A DNA stretch of 64,000 nucleotides from Xylocopa sonorina. Its lineage: Eukaryota; Arthropoda; Insecta; Hymenoptera; Apidae. The notes below the pieces were generated by a model. It saw only the letters and a program-made list of their open reading frames with translations. It had not been told where the DNA came from and did no database searches. Location of the stretch: contig NW_027490133.1 in NCBI RefSeq assembly GCF_050948175.1, positions 496,001 to 560,000 on the forward strand. The letters are read 5' to 3'. Numbering within the stretch: position 1 is the stretch's first letter; each line of letters starts with the position of its first letter. This document shows, one piece after another, positions 1 through 13,400 of this stretch. Made by a program: the position numbers and the translations under genes.

Positions 1-1532
1 AATGAATATTATATCTTATCATGAAACAGAAATGAGATGCGATATCGCGTTTTGAGAAGCATTAGAACTCTATTGCTACTGTACGGAGACTTCTGCAAGC
101 GCTATTTCCTAGCAAGGAAGTGTCGCATTTACATTCTCTTGAAGTGAATATGAGGTATACATGACACTTCACAATGAATATTATATCTTATCATGAAACA
201 TAGAAATGAGATGCGATATCGCGTTTTGAGAAGCATTAGTACTCTAATGCTACGATACGTAGACATCTGCAAACGCTATTTCCTAGCAAGGAAGTGTCGC
301 ATTTACATTCATTTGAAGTGTATGCGAGGTATACATGACAATTCGCAATGAATATTATATCTTATCATGAAACATAGGAATGAGAAGCGATATCGCGTTT
401 TAAGAAGCATTTGAACTCTATTGCTACGATACGCAGATATCTGCAAACGAATATTTACTAGCAAAGAAGTGTCGGTCAATTACATTCTTTTTATGTGAAT
501 ACGAGGTATACATGAGACTTCGCAATAAATATTATATATTATCATGAAGCATAGAAATGAGTTGCGATATTGCGTTTTAAGAAGCGTTAGAACCCCATTC
601 CTTCGATACGGAGACATCTGCAAACGCTATTTCCTAGCAAGGAAGTGTCGCATTTACATTCTTTTGAAGTGAATACGAGGTACACATGACAATTCGCAAT
701 GTATATTATATCTTATCATGAAACATAGAAATGAGATGCGATATCGCGTTTTGAGAAGCATTAGTACTCTAATGCTACGATACGTAGACATCTGCAAACG
801 CTATTTCCTAGCAAGGAAGTGTCGCATTTACATTCATTTGAAGTGTATGCGAGGTATACATGACACTTCGCAATGAATATTATATCTTATCATGAAACAT
901 AGGAATGAGATGCGATATCGCGTTTTAAGAAGAATTAGAACTCTATTGCTACGATACGTAGACATCTGCAAACGCTATTTCCTAGCAAGGAAGTGACGCA
1001 TTATCATTCTTTTGAAGTAAGTACGAGGTATACATAACACTCCGGAATGAATATTACATCTTATCATGATACATAGAAATGAGATGCGATATCGCGTTTT
1101 AAGAAGCATTAGAACTCTATTGCTACGATACGTAGATATCTGCAAACGGATATTTCCTCGCAAAGAAGTGCCGGTCATTTACATTCTTTTTATGTGAGTA
1201 CGAGGTATACATGAGACTTCGCAATAAATAATATATATTATCATGAAGCATAGAAATGAGATGCGATATTGCGTTTTAAGGAGCGTTAGAACCCCATTCC
1301 TTCGATACGGAGACATCTGCAAACGCTATTTCCTAGCAAGGAAGTGTCGCATTTACATTGTTTTGAAGTGAATACGAGGTATCCATGACACTTCGCAATT
1401 AATATTATATCTTATCATGAAACATAGAAATGACATGCGGTGTCCCGTTTTAAGAAGCATTAGAACTCTATTGTTTCGATACGTAGACATCTGCAAACGC
1501 TATTTCCTAGCAACGAAGTGTCGCATTTACAT

Positions 1533-2604
1533 TCATTTGAAGTTTATGCTAGGTATAAGTGTCACTTCGCAATAAATATTATATCTTATCATGAAACATA
1601 GACGTGAGGCGCGATATCGCGTTTTAAGAAGCACTAGATCTCTATTGCTACGATACGTAGACATCTGCGAACGCTATTTCCTAGCAAGGAAGTGTCGCAT
1701 TTACATCCTTTTGAAATGAATACGAGGTATACATAACATTCCGCAATGAATGTTATAGCTTATCATGAAACATTGAAATATTATATCTTAGCATGAAACA
1801 TAGAAATGAGATGCGATATCTCGTTTTAAGAAGCATTAGATCTCTCTTGCTTCGAAACGTAGACATCTGCCATCGCTATTTCCTAGCCCGGAAGTGTCGC
1901 ATTTACTTTCAGTTGAAGTGTATGCGAGGTATACATGACAATTCGCATTGAATATTATATCTTATTATGAAACATAGAAATGAGATGCGATATCGCGTTT
2001 TAAGAAGCATTAGAACACTATTGCTACGATACGTAGACATCTGCCGACGCTATTTCTTAGCAAGGAAGTGCCGCCATTACATTCGTTTGAAGTAAATACG
2101 AGGTATACATGACACTCCGCAGTGAATATTATAACTTATCATAAAACGTAGAAATGAGATGCGATATCTCGTTTTACGAAGCATTAGAACACTGTTGCTA
2201 CGACACGTAGACATCTGTAAACGCTATTTCCTAGCAAGGAAGTGTCCCATTTACATTCTTTTGAAGTGAATACGAGGTATATATGACACTTCGCAAAGTA
2301 TATTATATCTTGTCATGAAACATAAGAATGAGATGCGATATCGCGTTTTAAGAAGCATTAGTACTCTAATGCTTCGATACGGAGAAATCTGCCATCGCTA
2401 TTTCCTAGCAAGGAAGTGTCGCATTTACATTCTCTTGAAGTGAATATGAGGTGCACATGACACTTCGCAATGAATATTATATCTTATCATGAAACATAGA
2501 AGTAAGATGCGACATTTCGTTTTAAGAAGCATTAGAACTCCATTGTTTCGATACGTAGACATCTGGAAACGCGATTTCCCAGCAAGGAAGTGTTGCATTA
2601 ACAT
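1533..2604 (+). repeat. 1,072-bp HOR unit of subfamily A, copy 1
   Basis: A six-monomer unit (5 x 174 + 202 bp) followed immediately by a second copy. Diagnostic sites line up at an offset of exactly 1072: the TTTATGCTAGG variant at about 1541 and 2613, and the 28-bp insertion at 1774 and 2846. Similarity breaks down upstream of 1533, which sets the left edge approximately. Confidence 0.8.
1774..1801 (+). repeat. 28-bp intra-monomer duplication (202-bp monomer)
   Basis: An extra 28 bp, TGAAATATTATATC followed by TTAGCATGAAACAT, duplicates the adjacent start of the same monomer and lengthens it from 174 to 202 bp. The same insertion recurs at 2846-2873, 45324-45351 and 46396-46423, so it is a useful lineage marker for subfamily A. 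Confidence 0.85.
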
Positions 2605-3676
2605 TCATTTGAAGTTTATGCTAGGTATAAGTGTCACTTCGCAATAAATATTATATCTTATCATGAAGCATAGACGTGAGGCGCGATATCGCGTTTTAAG
2701 AAGCACTAGATCTCTATTGCTACGATACGTAGACATCTGCGAACGCTATTTCCTAGCAAGGAAGTGTCGCATTTACATCCTTTTGAAGTGAATACGAGGT
2801 ATACATAACACTCCACAATGAATGTTATAGCTTATCATGAAACATTGAAATATTATATCTTAGCATGAAACATAGAAATGAGATGCGATATCTCGTTTTA
2901 AGAAGCATTAGATCTCTCTTGCTTCGAAACGTGGACATCTGCCATCGCTATTTCCTAGCACGGAAGTGTCGCATTTACTTTCAGTTGAATTGTATGCGAG
3001 GTATACATGACAATTCGCATTGAATATTATATCTTATTATGAAACATAGAAATGAGATGCGATTTCGCGTTTTAAGAAGCATTAGAACACCATTGCTACG
3101 ATACGTAGACATCTGCCGGCGCTATTTCTTAGCAAGGAAGTGCCGCCATTACATTCGTTTGAAGTAAATACGAGGTATACATGACACTCCGCAGTGAATA
3201 TTATAACTTATCATAAAACGTAGAAATGAGATGCGATATCTCGTTTTAAGAAGCATCAGAACCCTGTTGCTACGACACGTAGACATCTGTAAACGCTATT
3301 TCCTAGCAAGGAAGTGTCCTATTTACATTCTTTTGAAGTGAATACGAGGTATATATGACACTTCGCAAAGTATATTATATCTTGTCATGAAACATAAGAA
3401 TGAGATGCGATATCGCGTTTTAAGAAGCATTAGTACTCTAATGCTTCGATACGGAGAAATCTGCCATCGCTATTTCCTAGCAAGGAAGTGTCGCATTTAC
3501 ATTCTTTTGAAGTGAATATGAGGTGCACATGACACTTCGCAATGAATATTATATCTTATCATGAAACATAGAAGTAAGATGCGACATTTCGTTTTAAGAA
3601 GCATTAGAACTCCATTGTTTCGATACGCAGATATCTGGAAACGCGATTTCCCAGCAAGGAAGTGTCGCATTAACAT
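2605..3676 (+). repeat. 1,072-bp HOR unit of subfamily A, copy 2
   Basis: Second tandem copy of the preceding six-monomer unit, with the same internal order of variant monomers. It differs from copy 1 by scattered substitutions. Its last monomer changes to a TTTTCATGTGAATAC variant near 3680, where the correspondence ends. Confidence 0.8.
2846..2873 (+). repeat. 28-bp intra-monomer duplication, second occurrence
   Basis: Same insertion as at 1774-1801, exactly 1072 bp downstream, in the second HOR copy. The shared breakpoint means it arose once and was spread by duplication of the unit. Confidence 0.85.
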
Positions 3677-3755
3677 TCTTTTCATGTGAATACGAGGTAT
3701 ACATAACACTCCACAACGAATGTTATAGCTTATCATGAAACATAGAAATGAGATG

Positions 3756-3759
3756 CGGT
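3756..3759 (+). other. Empty paralogous target site of the LTR insertion
   Basis: The 50 or so bases around this CGGT match both flanks of the LTR at 41909-43420. The left flank has the CCACAATGAATGTTATAGC variant and GAGATGCGGT. The right flank has CGGAGAAATCTGC, CTAATTCCTGGC and GAAGAGAATACG. Here CGGT is present once and nothing is inserted. This is the pre-insertion allele type in a sister monomer, so the duplicated CGGT at the LTR is a target-site duplication. Confidence 0.85.
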
Positions 3760-4597
3760 ATCCCGTTTTAAGAAGCATTAGAACTCAATTGCTTCGATAC
3801 GGAGAAATCTGCAAACGCTAATTCCTGGCAAGGAAGTGACGCATTTACATTCTTTTGAAGAGAATACGAGGTATACATGAAACTTCGCAATGAATATTAT
3901 ATCTTATCATGAAACAGAAATGAGATGCGATATCGCGTTTTGAGAAGCATTAGAACTCTATTGCTACTATACGGAGACTTCTGCAAACGCTATTTCCTAG
4001 CAAGGAAGTGTCGCATTTACATTCTTTTGAAGTGAATACGAGGTACACATGACAATTCGCAATGTATATTATATCTTATCATGAAACATAGAAATGAGGT
4101 GCGATATCGCGTTTTAAGAAGCATTAGAACACTATTGCTACGATACGTAGACATCTGCCGACGCTATTTCTTAGCAAGGAAGTGCCGCCATTACATTCGT
4201 TTGAAGTAAATACGAGGTATACATGACACTCCGCAGTGAATATTATAACTTATCATAAAACGTAGAAATGAGATGCGATATCTCGTTTTACGAAGCATTA
4301 GAACACTGTTGCTACGACACGTAGACATCTGTAAACGCTATTTCCTTGCAAGGAAGTGTCCCATTTACATTCTTTTGAAGTGAATACGAGGTATATATGA
4401 CACTTCGCAAAGTATATTATATCTTGTCATGAAACATAAGAATGAGATGCGATATCGCGTTTTAAGAAGCATTAGTACTCTAATGCTTCGATACGGAGAA
4501 ATCTGCCATCGCTATTTCCTAGCAAGGAAGTGTCGCATTTACATTCTTTTGAAGTGAATATGAGGTGCATATGACACTTCGCAATGAATATTATATC

Positions 4598-5065
4598 TTA
4601 TCATGAAACATAGAAATGAGATGCGATATGACGATTTAAGGAGCAGTAGATCCCTATTGCTTCGATACGTAGACATCTGCCAACGTTATTTCCTAGCAAG
4701 GAAGTGTCGCATTTACATTCTCTTGAAGTGAATACGAGGTATACATATCACTGCACAGTGAATAATATATCTTATAGTGAAACATAGAAATGAGATGCGA
4801 TATCGCGATTTTAGAAGCATTAGAAATCTATTGCTTCGATACGTAGACATCTGCCATCGCTATTTCCTAGCAAGGAAGTGTCGCATTTACATTCATTTGA
4901 AGAGTACGCGAGGTATACAAGACAATTCGCAATGAATATTACATCTTATCATGATTCATAGAAATGAGATGCGATATCGAGTTCTAAGTAGCATTAGAAC
5001 TCTATTGCTACGATACGTAGAATACTGCAGACGCTATTTCCTAGCTAGGAAGTGTCGCATTAACA
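4598..5065 (+). repeat. Island of subfamily D monomers between A and B
   Basis: About 2.7 monomers carry rare variants otherwise seen only in the right-hand D block. GACGATTTAAGGAGCAGTAG at 4630 recurs near 53930 and 59829. The CACAGTGAATAATATATC and TTATAGTGAAACATAG variants recur near 54044 and 59954. The GAAGAGTACGCGAGG, GATTCATAG and GTAGAATACTGCAGACG series recurs near 56270-56410 and 58520-58660. After about 5065 the sequence switches to the B-type GAAGACGAGGAACACATG variant. Confidence 0.75.
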
Positions 5066-5381
5066 TTCATTTGAAGTGAAGACGAGGAACACATGACTCT
5101 TCGTAATGCATATTATATCTTATCATGAAACATAGATATCAGATGCGATATCGCGTTTTGAGAAGCATTAGAACTCTTTTGCTTCGATACGTAGACATCT
5201 GCATACGCTATTTCCTAGCAAGGAAGTGTCGCATTTACATTCATTTGAAGTGCATGCGAGGTATACATAATACTTCGCAAAGAATATTATATGTTCTCAT
5301 GAAACATAGAAATGAGATGCGAAATCTCGTTTTAAGTAGCATTATAACACACTTGCTACGATACATAGACATCTACAAACG

Positions 5382-6252
5382 CTATTTCCTAGGAAGGAAG
5401 TGCCGCATTTACATTCATTTGAAGTGGATACGAGGAATACGTGAAAACTTCGCTATGAATATTATATCCTATCATGAAACATAGAAATGTGATGTGATAT
5501 CGCGTTTTAAGAAGCTTTAAAACACTATTGCTACGATACGTAGACATCTACAAACGCTATTTCATAGCAAGGACTTGTCGCATTTACATTCTTTTGAAGT
5601 GTTTGCGAGGTATACATGACACTTCGCAATGAAAATTATATATTATCATGAAACTTAGAAATGAGAAGCGATATCTCGTTTTACGAAGAATTATAACTCT
5701 ATTGCTACGATACGTAGATATCTGCAGGCGCTATTTCCTAGCAAGGAAGTGTTGCATTTGCATTCTTTTGAAGTGTAGACGAGATATACATATCACTGCA
5801 CAATGAATATTATATCTTATCCTGCAACATAGGAATGGGATGCGATATCCCGTTTCAAGAAGCATTAGAACTCTATTGCTTCGATACGTAGACATCTGCA
5901 ATCGCTATTTCCTAGCAAGGAAGTGTCGCATTTACATTCATTTGAAGTGTATGCGAGGTATACATAACACTTCGCAATGAATATTATATGTTGTCATGAA
6001 ACATAGAAATGAGATGCGATATCTCGTTTTAAGAAGCATTATAACACGCTTGCTACGATACGTAGACATCTACAAACTCTATTCCCTAGCAAGGAAGTGT
6101 CGCATTTACATTCATTTGAAGTGAATACGAGGAATACATGAAACTTCGCAATGAATATTATATCTTATCATGATACACAGCAATGAGATTCGATATCCCG
6201 TTTCAAGAAGCATTAGAACTCTATTGCTTCGATACGTAGACATCTGCAAACT
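5382..6252 (+). repeat. 871-bp five-monomer duplication, copy 1
   Basis: Tandem five-monomer unit. The CTAGGAAGGAAGTGCCGC variant, the GTGAAAACTTCGC variant, the GTGATGTGATATCGCG variant and the GAAGCGATATCTCG variant recur in the same order exactly 871 bp downstream. Only a few substitutions were noticed between copies, for example GTAGACGAG against GTGGACGAG. Confidence 0.85.
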
Positions 6253-7123
6253 CTATTTCCTAGGAAGGAAGTGCCGCATTTACATTCATTTGAAGTGGAT
6301 ACGAGGAATACGTGAAAACTTCGCTATGAATATTATATCCTATCATGAAACATAGAAATGTGATGTGATATCGCGTTTTAAGAAGCTTTAAAACACTATT
6401 GCTACGATACGTAGACATCTACAAACGCTATTTCATAGCAAGGACTTGTCGCATTTACATTCTTTTGAAGTGTTTGCGAGGTATACATGACACTTCGCAA
6501 TGAAAATTATATATTATCATGAAACTTAGAAATGAGAAGCGATATCTCGTTTTACGAAGAATTATAACTCTATTGCTACGATACGTAGATATCTGCAGGC
6601 GCTATTTCCTAGCAAGGAAGTGTTGCATTTGCATTCTTTTGAAGTGTGGACGAGATATACATATCACTGCACAATGAATATTATATCTTATCCTGCAACA
6701 TAGGAATGGGATGCGATATCCCGTTTCAAGAAGCATTAGAACTCTATTGCTTCGATACGTAGACATCTGCAATCGCTATTTCCTAGCAAGGAAGTGTCGC
6801 ATTTACATTCATTTGAAGTGTATGCGAGGTATACATAACACTTCGCAATGAATATTATATGTTGTCATGAAACATAGAAATGAGATGCGATATCTCGTTT
6901 TAAGAAGCATTATAACACGCTTGCTACGATACGTAGACATCTACAAACTCTATTCCCTAGCAAGGAAGTGTCGCATTTACATTCATTTGAAGTGAATACG
7001 AGGAATACATGAAACTTCGCAATGAATATTATATCTTATCATGATACACAGCAATGAGATTCGATATCCCGTTTCAAGAAGCATTAGAACTCTATTGCTT
7101 CGATACGTAGACATCTGCAAACT
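6253..7123 (+). repeat. 871-bp five-monomer duplication, copy 2
   Basis: Second tandem copy of the preceding unit. Its first part is also the beginning of the larger 4178-bp HOR unit, so the small duplication is nested in the large one. Confidence 0.85.
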
Positions 7124-10100
7124 CTATTTCCTAGCAAGGAAGTGTCGCATTTACACTCATTTGAAGTGAATGCGAGGAATACATGAAACTTCGCAATGAA
7201 TATTATATCTTATCATGAAGCATAGAAATGAGATGCGATATCCCGTTTCAAGAAGCATTATAACACACTTGCTTCGATACGTAGACATCTGCAAACGCTA
7301 TTTCCTAGCAAGGAAGTGTCGCATTTACATTCATTTGAAGTGAATAGGAGGAATACATGAAACTTCGCAATGAATATTTTATCTCATCATGAAACACAGT
7401 AATGTGATTTGATATCCCGTTTCAAGAAGCATTAGAACTCTATTGCTTCGATACGTAGACATCTGCAATCGCTATCTCCTACCAAGGAAGTGTCGCATTT
7501 ACATTCATTTGAAGTGTATGCGAGGTATACATGACACTTCGCAATTAACATTATATCTTATCATGAAGCATAGAAATGAAATGCGATATCCGATTTCAAG
7601 AAGCATTAGAACTCTATTGCTTCGATACGTAGACATCTGCAATCGCTATTTCCTAGCAAGGAAGTGTCGCATTTACATTCATTTGAAGTGAAGACGAGGA
7701 ACACATGACTCTTCGCAATGCATATTATATCTTATCATGAAACATAGAAATCAGATGCGATATCGCGTTTTGAGAAGCATTAGAACTCTTTTGCTTCGAT
7801 ACGTAGACATCTGCAAACGCTATTTCCTAGCAAGGAAGTGTCGCATTTTCATTCATTTGAAGTGTATGCGATGTATACGTGAAACTTCGAAATGAATATT
7901 ATATCTTATCATGAAACATAGAAATGAGATTCGATATCCCGTTTCAAGAAGCATTATAACACACTTGCTTCGATACGTAGACATCTGCAAACGCTATTTC
8001 CTAGCAAGGAAGTGTCGCATTTACATTCATTTGAAGTGTATGCGAGGTATACATAATACTTCGCAAAGAATATTATATGTTCTCATGAAACATAGAAATG
8101 AGATGCGAAATCTCGTTTTAAGTAGCATTATAACACACTTGCTACGATACGTAGACATCTACAAACGCTATTTCCTAGGAAGGAAGTGCCGCATTTACAT
8201 TCATTTGAAGTGGATACGAGGACTACGTGAAAGCTTCGCTATGAATATTATAACCTATCATGGAACATAGAAATGTGATGTGATATCGCGTTTTAAGAAG
8301 CTTTAAAACACTATTGCTACGATACGTAGACATCTACAAACGCTATTTCATAGCAAGGACGTGTCGCGTTTACATTCCTTTGAAGTTAATGCGAGGTATA
8401 CATAACATTGCACAATGAATATTATATGTTATCATCAAACATCGAAATGAGATGCGATGTCACGATTTAAGATGCATTAGAACTTTATTGCTTCGATACC
8501 TAAACATCTGCAAGAGCTATTTCCTAGCAAGGAAGTGTCGCATTTACATTCATTTGAAGTGAATACGAGGAATACATGAAACTTCGCAATGAATATTATA
8601 TCTTATCATAAAACATAGAAATGAGATGCGATATCGCGTTTTGAGAAGCATTAGAACTCTATTGCTACGATACGTAGACATCTGCAAACGCCATTTCCTA
8701 GCAAGGAAGTGTCGCAGTTACATTCTTTTGAATTGTATGCGAGGTATACATAACACTACACAATGAATATTATATCTTATATCGAAACATATGAATGAGA
8801 TGCGATATCGCGATTTAAGAAGCATTCCAACTCTATTGCTTCGATACGTAGACATCTGCAAACGCTATTTCCTAGCAAGGAATCGTCGCATTTACATTCT
8901 TTTGAAGTGAATACGAGGTATGCATGTCACTTCGCAATGAATATTATATCTTATCGTGAAACATAGAAATGAGATGCGCAAGCGCGTTTTAAGAAGCATT
9001 AGAATTCTATTGCTTCGATACGTAGACATCTGCAAACGCTATTTCCTAGCTGGAAAGTGTCGCATTTACATTCATCTGAAGTGTATACGAGATATACATA
9101 ACACTTCGCAATGAATATTATATATTATCATGAATCATAGTAATGAGATGCGATATCGCGATTTAAGAAGCATTAGATCTCTATTGCTTCGATACGTAGA
9201 CATCTGGAAACGTAATTTCCTAGAATGGAAGTGTCGCATTTACACTCAATTGAAGTGTATGCGAGGTATACTTGACACTTCGCAATGAATATTATATCTT
9301 ATCATGGAACATAGAAATGAGGAGCGACATCGCGTTTTAAGAAGCATCAGAAATCTATTGCTATGATACGTAGACATCTCCAAACGCTATTTCCTAGCAA
9401 GGAAGTGTTGCATTTGCATTCTTTTGAAGTGTAGACGAGATATACATATCACTGCACAATGAATATTATATCTTATCCTGCAACATAGAAATGGGATGCG
9501 ATATCCCGTTTCAAGAAGCATTAGAACTCTATTGCTTCGATACGTAGACATCTGCAAACTCTATTTCCTAGCAAGGAAGTGTCGCGTTTACATTCATTTG
9601 AAGTGTATGCGAGGTATACATAACACTTCGCAATTAACATTATATCTTATCATGAAGCATAGAAATGAAATGCGATATCCCATTTCAAGAAGCATTAGAA
9701 CTCTATTGCTTCGATACGTAGACATCTGCAATCGCTATTTCCTAGCAAGGAAGTGTCGCATTTACATTCATTTGAAGTGTATGCGAGGTATACATAACAC
9801 TTCGCAATGAATATTACATGTTGTCATGAAACATAGAAATGAGATGCGATATCTCGTTTTAAGAAGCATTATAACACGCTTGCTACGATACGTAGACATC
9901 TGCAAACTCTATTCCCTAGCAAGGAAGTGTCGCATTTACATTCATTTGAAGTGAATACGAGGAATACATGAAACTTCGCAATGAATATTATATCTTATCA
10001 TGAAACACAGCAATGAGATTCGATATCCCGTTTCAAGAAGCATTAGAACTCTATTGCTTCGATACGTAGACATCTGCAAACTCTATTTCCTAGCAAGGAA

Positions 10101-10462
10101 GTGTCGCATTTACACTCATTTGAAGTGAATGCGAGGAATACATGAAACTTCGCAATGAATATTATATCTTATCATGAAACATAGAAATGACATGCGATAT
10201 CCCGTTTCAAGAAGCATTAGAACTCTATTGCTTCGATACGTAGACGTCTGCAAACGCTATTTCCTAGCAAGGAAGTGTCGCATTTACATTCATTTGAAGT
10301 GTATGCGATGTATACGTGACACTTCGCAATAAATATTATATCTTATCATGAAACATAGAAATGAGATGCGATATCGCGTTTTGAGATGCAATAGAAATCT
10401 AATGCTACGATACGCAGAAATCTGCAAACGCTATTTCCTAGCAAGGAAGTGTCGCATTTATA
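6285..10462 (+). repeat. 4,178-bp HOR unit (24 monomers), copy 1
   Basis: Variant monomers recur in the same order 4178 bp downstream (24 x 174 + 2): for example 6352 to 10530, 7443 to 11621, 7911 to 12089 and 9496 to 13674. Shared odd variants include CCTAAACATCTGCAAGAGC (about 8497) and GGAATCGTCGC (about 8879). Similarity to the next unit starts at about 6285. It runs to about 10230 before the copies differ. Confidence 0.88.
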
Positions 10463-13400
10463 TTCATTTGAAGTGGATACGAGGAATACGTGAAAACTTC
10501 GCTATGAATATTATATCCTATCATGAAACATAGAAATGTGATGTGATATCGCGTTTCAAGAAGCTTTAAAACACTATTGCTACGATACGTAGACATCTAC
10601 AAACGCTATTTCATAGCAAGGACGTGTCGCATTTACATTCTTTTGAAGTGTTTGCGAGGTATACATGACACTTCGCAATGAAAATTATATATTATCATGA
10701 AACTTAGAAATGAGAAGCGATATCTCGTTTTACGAAGAATTATAACTCTATTGCTACGATACGTAGATATCTGCAGGCGCTATTTCCTAGCAAGGAAGTG
10801 TTGCATTTGCATTCTTTTGAAGTGTAGACGAGATATACATATCACTGCACAATGAATATTATATCTTATCCTGCAACATAGGAATGGGATGCGATATCCC
10901 GTTTCAAGAAGCATTAGAACTCTATTGCTTCGATACGTAGACATCTGCAATCGCTATTTCCTAGCAAGGAAGTGTCGCATTTACATTCATTTGAAGTGTA
11001 TGCGAGGTATACATAACACTTCGCAATGAATATTATATGTTGTCATGAAACATAGAAATGAGATGCGATATCTCGTTTTAAGAAGCATTATAACACGCTT
11101 GCTACGATACGTAGACATCTACAAACTCTATTCCCTAGCAAGGAAGTGTCGCATTTACATTCATTTGAAGTGAATACGAGGAATACATGAAACTTCGCAA
11201 TGAATATTATATCTTATCATGATACACAGCAATGAGATTCGATATCCCGTTTCAAGAAGCATTAGAACTCTATTGCTTCGATACGTAGACATCTGCAAAC
11301 TCTATTTCCTAGCAAGGAAGTGTCGCATTTACACTCATTTGAAGTGAATGCGAGGAATACATGAAACTTCGCAATGAATATTATATCTTATCATGAAGCA
11401 TAGAAATGAGATGCGATATCCCGTTTCAAGAAGCATTATAACACACTTGCTTCGATACGTAGACATCTGCAAACGCTATTTCCTAGCAAGGAAGTGTCGC
11501 ATTTACATTCATTTGAAGTGAATAGGAGGAATACATGAAACTTCGCAATGAATATTTTATCTCATCATGAAACACAGTAATGTGATTTGATATCCCGTTT
11601 CAAGAAGCATTAGAACTCTATTGCTTCGATACGTAGACATCTGCAATCGCTATCTCCTACCAAGGAAGTGTCGCATTTACATTCATTTGAAGTGTATGCG
11701 AGGTATACATGACACTTCGCAATTAACATTATATCTTATCATGAAGCATAGAAATGAAATGCGATATCCCATTTCAAGAAGCATTAGAACTCTATTGCTT
11801 CGATACGTAGACATCTGCAATCGCTATTTCCTAGCAAGGAAGTGTCGCATTTACATTCATTTGAAGTGAAGACGAGGAACACATGACTCTTCGCAATGCA
11901 TATTATATCTTATCATGAAACATAGAAATCAGATGCGATATCGCGTTTTGAGAAGCATTAGAACTCTTTTGCTTCGATACGTAGACATCTGCAAACGCTA
12001 TTTCCTAGCAAGGAAGTGTCGCATTTTCATTCATTTGAAGTGTATGCGATGTATACGTGAAACTTCGAAATGAATATTATATCTTATCATGAAACATAGA
12101 AATGAGATTCGATATCCCGTTTCAAGAAGCATTATAACACACTTGCTTCGATACGTAGACATCTGCAAACGCTATTTCCTAGCAAGGAAGTGTCGCATTT
12201 ACATACATTTGAAGTGTATGCGAGGTATACATAATACTTCGCAAAGAATATTATATGTTCTCATGAAACATAGAAATGAGATGCGAAATCTCGTTTTAAG
12301 TAGCATTATAACACACTTGCTACGATACGTAGACATCTACAAACGCTATTTCCTAGGAAGGAAGTGCCGCATTTACATTCATTTGAAGTGGATACGAGGA
12401 CTACGTGAAAGCTTCGCTATGAATATTATAACCTATCATGGAACATAGAAATGTGATGTGATATCGCGTTTTAAGATGCTTTAAAACACTATTGCTACGA
12501 TACGTAGACATCTACAAACGCTATTTCATAGCAAGGACGTGTCGCGTTTACATTCCTTTGAAGTTAATGCGAGGTATACATAACATTGCACAATGAATAT
12601 TATATGTTATCATCAAACATCGAAATGAGATGCGATGTCACGATTTAAGATGCATTAGAACTTTATTGCTTCGATACCTAAACATCTGCAAGAGCTATTT
12701 CCTAGCAAGGAAGTGTCGCATTTACATTCATTTGAAGTGAATACGAGGAATACATGAAACTTCGCAATGAATATTATATCTTATCATAAAACATAGAAAT
12801 GAGATGCGATATCGCGTTTTGAGAAGCATTAGAACTCTATTGCTACGATACGTAGGCATCTGCAAACGCCATTTCCTAGCAAGGAAGTGTCGCAGTTACA
12901 TTCTTTTGAATTGTATGCGAGGTATACATAACACTACACAATGAATATTATATCTTATATCGAAACATATGAATGAGATGCGATATCGCGATTTAAGAAG
13001 CATTCCAACTCTATTGCTTCGATACGTAGACATCTGCAAACGCTATTTCCTAGCAAGGAATCGTCGCATTTACATTCTTTTGAAGTGAATACGAGGTATG
13101 CATGTCACTTCGCAATGAATATTATATCTTATCGTGAAACATAGAAATGAGATGCGCAAGCGCGTTTTATGAAGCATTAGAATTCTATTGCTTCGATACG
13201 TAGACATCTGCAAACGCTATTTCCTAGCTGGAAAGTGTCGCATTTACATTCATCTGAAGTGTATACGAGATATACATAACACTTCGCAATGAATATTATA
13301 TATTATCATGAATCATAGTAATGAGATGCGATATCGCGATTTAAGAAGCATTAGATCTCTATTGCTTCGATACGTAGACATCTGGAAACGTAATTTCCTA

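Larger units (their letters stand above)
1..4597 (+). repeat. Satellite subfamily A block (left copy)
   Basis: Monomers here share diagnostic variants with 41351-46720 and rarely with the B block. These include a 172-bp monomer lacking two bases in the GAAACAGAAATG segment (at 1 and again near 3890), a GACGTGAGGCGCG variant (near 1600 and 2670), a GTAAGATGCGACATTTCG variant (near 2490 and 3570), and 202-bp monomers with a 28-bp insertion. Divergence between neighbouring monomers is higher than in block B. No coding region is supported here. Confidence 0.8.

Noticed and set aside
975..4000. Minus-strand open frames of 67-114 codons (also at 32.5-33.1, 40.5-41.9 and 44.4 kb)
   Set aside because: Antisense readings of satellite monomers, with repeated MLLKTRYRISFLCFMI-like segments. 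The apparent hydrophobic stretch is the reverse complement of the conserved monomer core.
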